Positions 35,345 to 35,402 of a stretch of 35,402 bases of DNA are shown in pieces (within the stretch, counting starts at the first letter, position 1; every line of letters starts with the position of its first letter). The DNA is from Leptolyngbya sp. (lineage in GTDB: Bacteria > Cyanobacteriota > Cyanobacteriia > Phormidesmidales > Phormidesmidaceae). The DNA lies in assembly GCA_003249105.1 (NCBI GenBank), contig QBLT01000016.1, positions 1 through 35,402 on the forward strand, written 5' to 3'. The notes below the pieces were generated by a model. The model was not told the DNA's origin and ran no database searches. It was given only the letters and a program-made list of their open reading frames with translations. Position numbers and translations under genes: made by a program.

Positions 35345-35402
35345 CGCTAAGTAGCTAGGCGGAATTAAATATAAAACGTTCCAGGAGGTAATTTCCGGCT
35401 TT

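Noticed and set aside
35383-35389. Strong AGGAGGT ribosome-site-like motif
   Set aside because: No start codon occurs at a suitable distance before the window ends.
35355-35402. Possible C-terminus of a minus-strand gene at the right edge (KAGNYLLERFIFNSA then stop)
   Set aside because: Only 15 codons are visible, too few to decide; the frame could be chance.

Overview
The window looks like chromosomal DNA of a fairly GC-rich cyanobacterium. The evidence is the many copies of the HIP1 octamer GCGATCGC, a divergent sufR / ftrC-sufBCDS cluster, a Vipp1 gene, the ferredoxin-thioredoxin reductase catalytic subunit, and small cyanobacterial families such as DUF4327 and an ABA4-like membrane protein. 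A Leptolyngbya/Nodosilinea-type filamentous form is a guess from gene content, not a demonstration. I see no rRNA, tRNA, CRISPR array or intact insertion sequence.

Region 1 (0-4.7 kb) is housekeeping and metabolism: a partial Cys-motif protein, a DUF4327 protein, a DUF72 protein, a PPK2-type polyphosphate kinase, and an AtzG/AtzE amidase pair overlapping by 4 nt. Region 2 (4.7-11.2 kb) is accessory. It holds an antitoxin with a frameshifted RelE-type toxin, a dynamin-like GTPase, a Uma2-type nuclease, an AT-rich two-gene island (a SMC/ABC-type ATPase fused to a TOPRIM-like nuclease domain, plus an unrecognised 214-aa protein), and a Uma2 relic with its centre deleted. I see no HIP1 octamer between about 6.15 and 10.68 kb, which fits acquired DNA, at least for the AT-rich part.

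Region 3 (11.5-18.1 kb) is the iron-sulfur assembly locus. ftrC-sufB-sufC-sufD-sufS run on the minus strand and sufR runs on the plus strand. Two perfect CAAC-N6-GTTG operators lie in the shared promoter region, and a hairpin plus T-run ends sufR. Three GGTGGGC-type palindromes sit between sufB and sufC. Region 4 (18.1-26.6 kb) holds a small conserved protein, vipp1, a GAF-like/GGDEF diguanylate cyclase, a class I/II aminotransferase, a single-domain response regulator, a small helical protein, uvrC and an ABA4-like membrane protein.

Region 5 (26.6-35.4 kb) holds a dipeptide/nickel-type ABC binding lipoprotein with its DppB-like permease. It also holds an RsbQ-like alpha/beta hydrolase whose gene overlaps that of a PAS-GAF-GGDEF diguanylate cyclase. 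The cyclase has an RsbP-like PAS domain, so this is apparently the Bacillus RsbQ-RsbP sensing pair rewired from a phosphatase to c-di-GMP output. The region ends with clpB. Dispersed non-coding repeats (an AATTCAAA-rich element at three gene ends, GGTGGGC palindromes, an AGAAACC palindrome) occupy many intergenic gaps. The two most interesting items are the RsbQ/PAS-GGDEF pair and the AT-rich nuclease-ATPase pair.
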